Source: Euryarchaeota archaeon UBA433 (GTDB lineage Archaea; Thermoplasmatota; Poseidoniia; Poseidoniales; Poseidoniaceae). From it: 13,705 nt of DNA. Positions 13,631 to 13,705 of this stretch are shown here, piece by piece (the stretch's first letter is position 1; every line of letters begins with the position of its first letter). The DNA is taken from NCBI GenBank assembly GCA_002495535.1, contig DAFX01000018.1:1274-14978 (forward strand), given 5' to 3'. The notes beneath the pieces are model-generated. The model searched no databases. It saw only the letters and a list, made by a program, of their open reading frames with translations, and was not told the origin of the DNA. Position numbers and translations under genes: made by a program.

Positions 13631-13705
13631 TGGGCCCGCCCAGATTTGAACTGGGGTCTGACGGCCCCCAGCCGCCAAGTATAGGCCAAGCTAACCCACG
13701 GGCCC
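13631..13705 (-). tRNA. tRNA-Pro (anticodon GGG)
   Basis: A complete cloverleaf of 75 bases including the discriminator. The acceptor GGGCCCG pairs fully with CGGGCCC, followed by discriminator A. CCA is not encoded (the genome reads CCT). The D-arm is GGTT-AGCTTGGCCTA-TACT with one mismatch. The anticodon stem GGCGG/CCGTC has one G-U pair and holds the loop CTGGGGG, giving anticodon GGG and G at position 37. The T-arm is CCCAG-TTCAAAT-CTGGG. The G1:C72 pair differs from the C1:G72 of bacterial tRNA-Pro and, with the missing CCA, points to an archaeon. No intron is seen. The gene's first base is the final base of the window. Confidence 0.95.

Noticed and set aside
13163..13649. Plus-strand frames at 13163-13591 and 13443-13649
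   Set aside because: Antisense to the signal peptide and first beta-helix of the surface protein, with no recognisable feature.
1..13705. CRISPR arrays, insertion sequences or integrase remnants
   Set aside because: No regularly spaced repeats, terminal inverted repeats or transposase-like frames were seen on either strand.

Overview
The window looks like a chromosomal segment of an archaeon, most likely a marine Euryarchaeon of the Poseidoniales (Marine Group II) type. This is inferred from gene content, not from a marker gene. The evidence is: a tRNA-Pro with a G1:C72 end and no encoded CCA; a PAC2-family proteasome chaperone ending in a HbYX-like tripeptide; very large secreted, single-anchor surface proteins built from Ig/PKD-like repeats, beta-helix and thrombospondin type 3 repeats; and Shine-Dalgarno sites at tightly packed gene borders. 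An NAD+-dependent (bacterial-type) DNA ligase is also present.

Layout from left to right. At 1-440 (minus) is the N-terminal part of a RecB/Cas4-like PD-(D/E)XK nuclease, cut by the window edge. It is divergent from a PAC2 protein at 531-1325 (plus), the only plus-strand gene. Everything else is on the minus strand. The PAC2 gene converges on, and overlaps by four bases, the end of a compact three-gene unit transcribed 5548 to 1322. That unit encodes an 843-aa secreted multi-Ig protein with an N-terminal Cys-X-Cys-His motif, a 379-aa secreted single-anchor protein with a Cys-X3-Cys-His motif, and a 185-aa five-helix membrane protein resembling DUF2231. The last two junctions are one base apart and a four-base ATGA overlap, each with a good Shine-Dalgarno site.

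Upstream of that unit lie ligA (5620-7758), a small PPC/DUF296 protein (7790-8218) and a membrane protein of unknown function (8257-8823). Before these comes a 1566-aa surface protein (8833-13533), which begins about 100 bases downstream of tRNA-Pro(GGG) at 13631-13705. The tRNA's first base is the last base of the window.

No mobile element, CRISPR array or non-coding stretch longer than 300 bases was seen. The most interesting unit is the 1322-5548 cluster. It pairs two extracellular Reeler-like or choice-of-anchor-V-like domains carrying cytochrome-like CxCH/Cx3CH motifs with a multi-pass membrane partner, which could be a surface redox or metal-handling complex. That function is inferred from motifs and gene order only.
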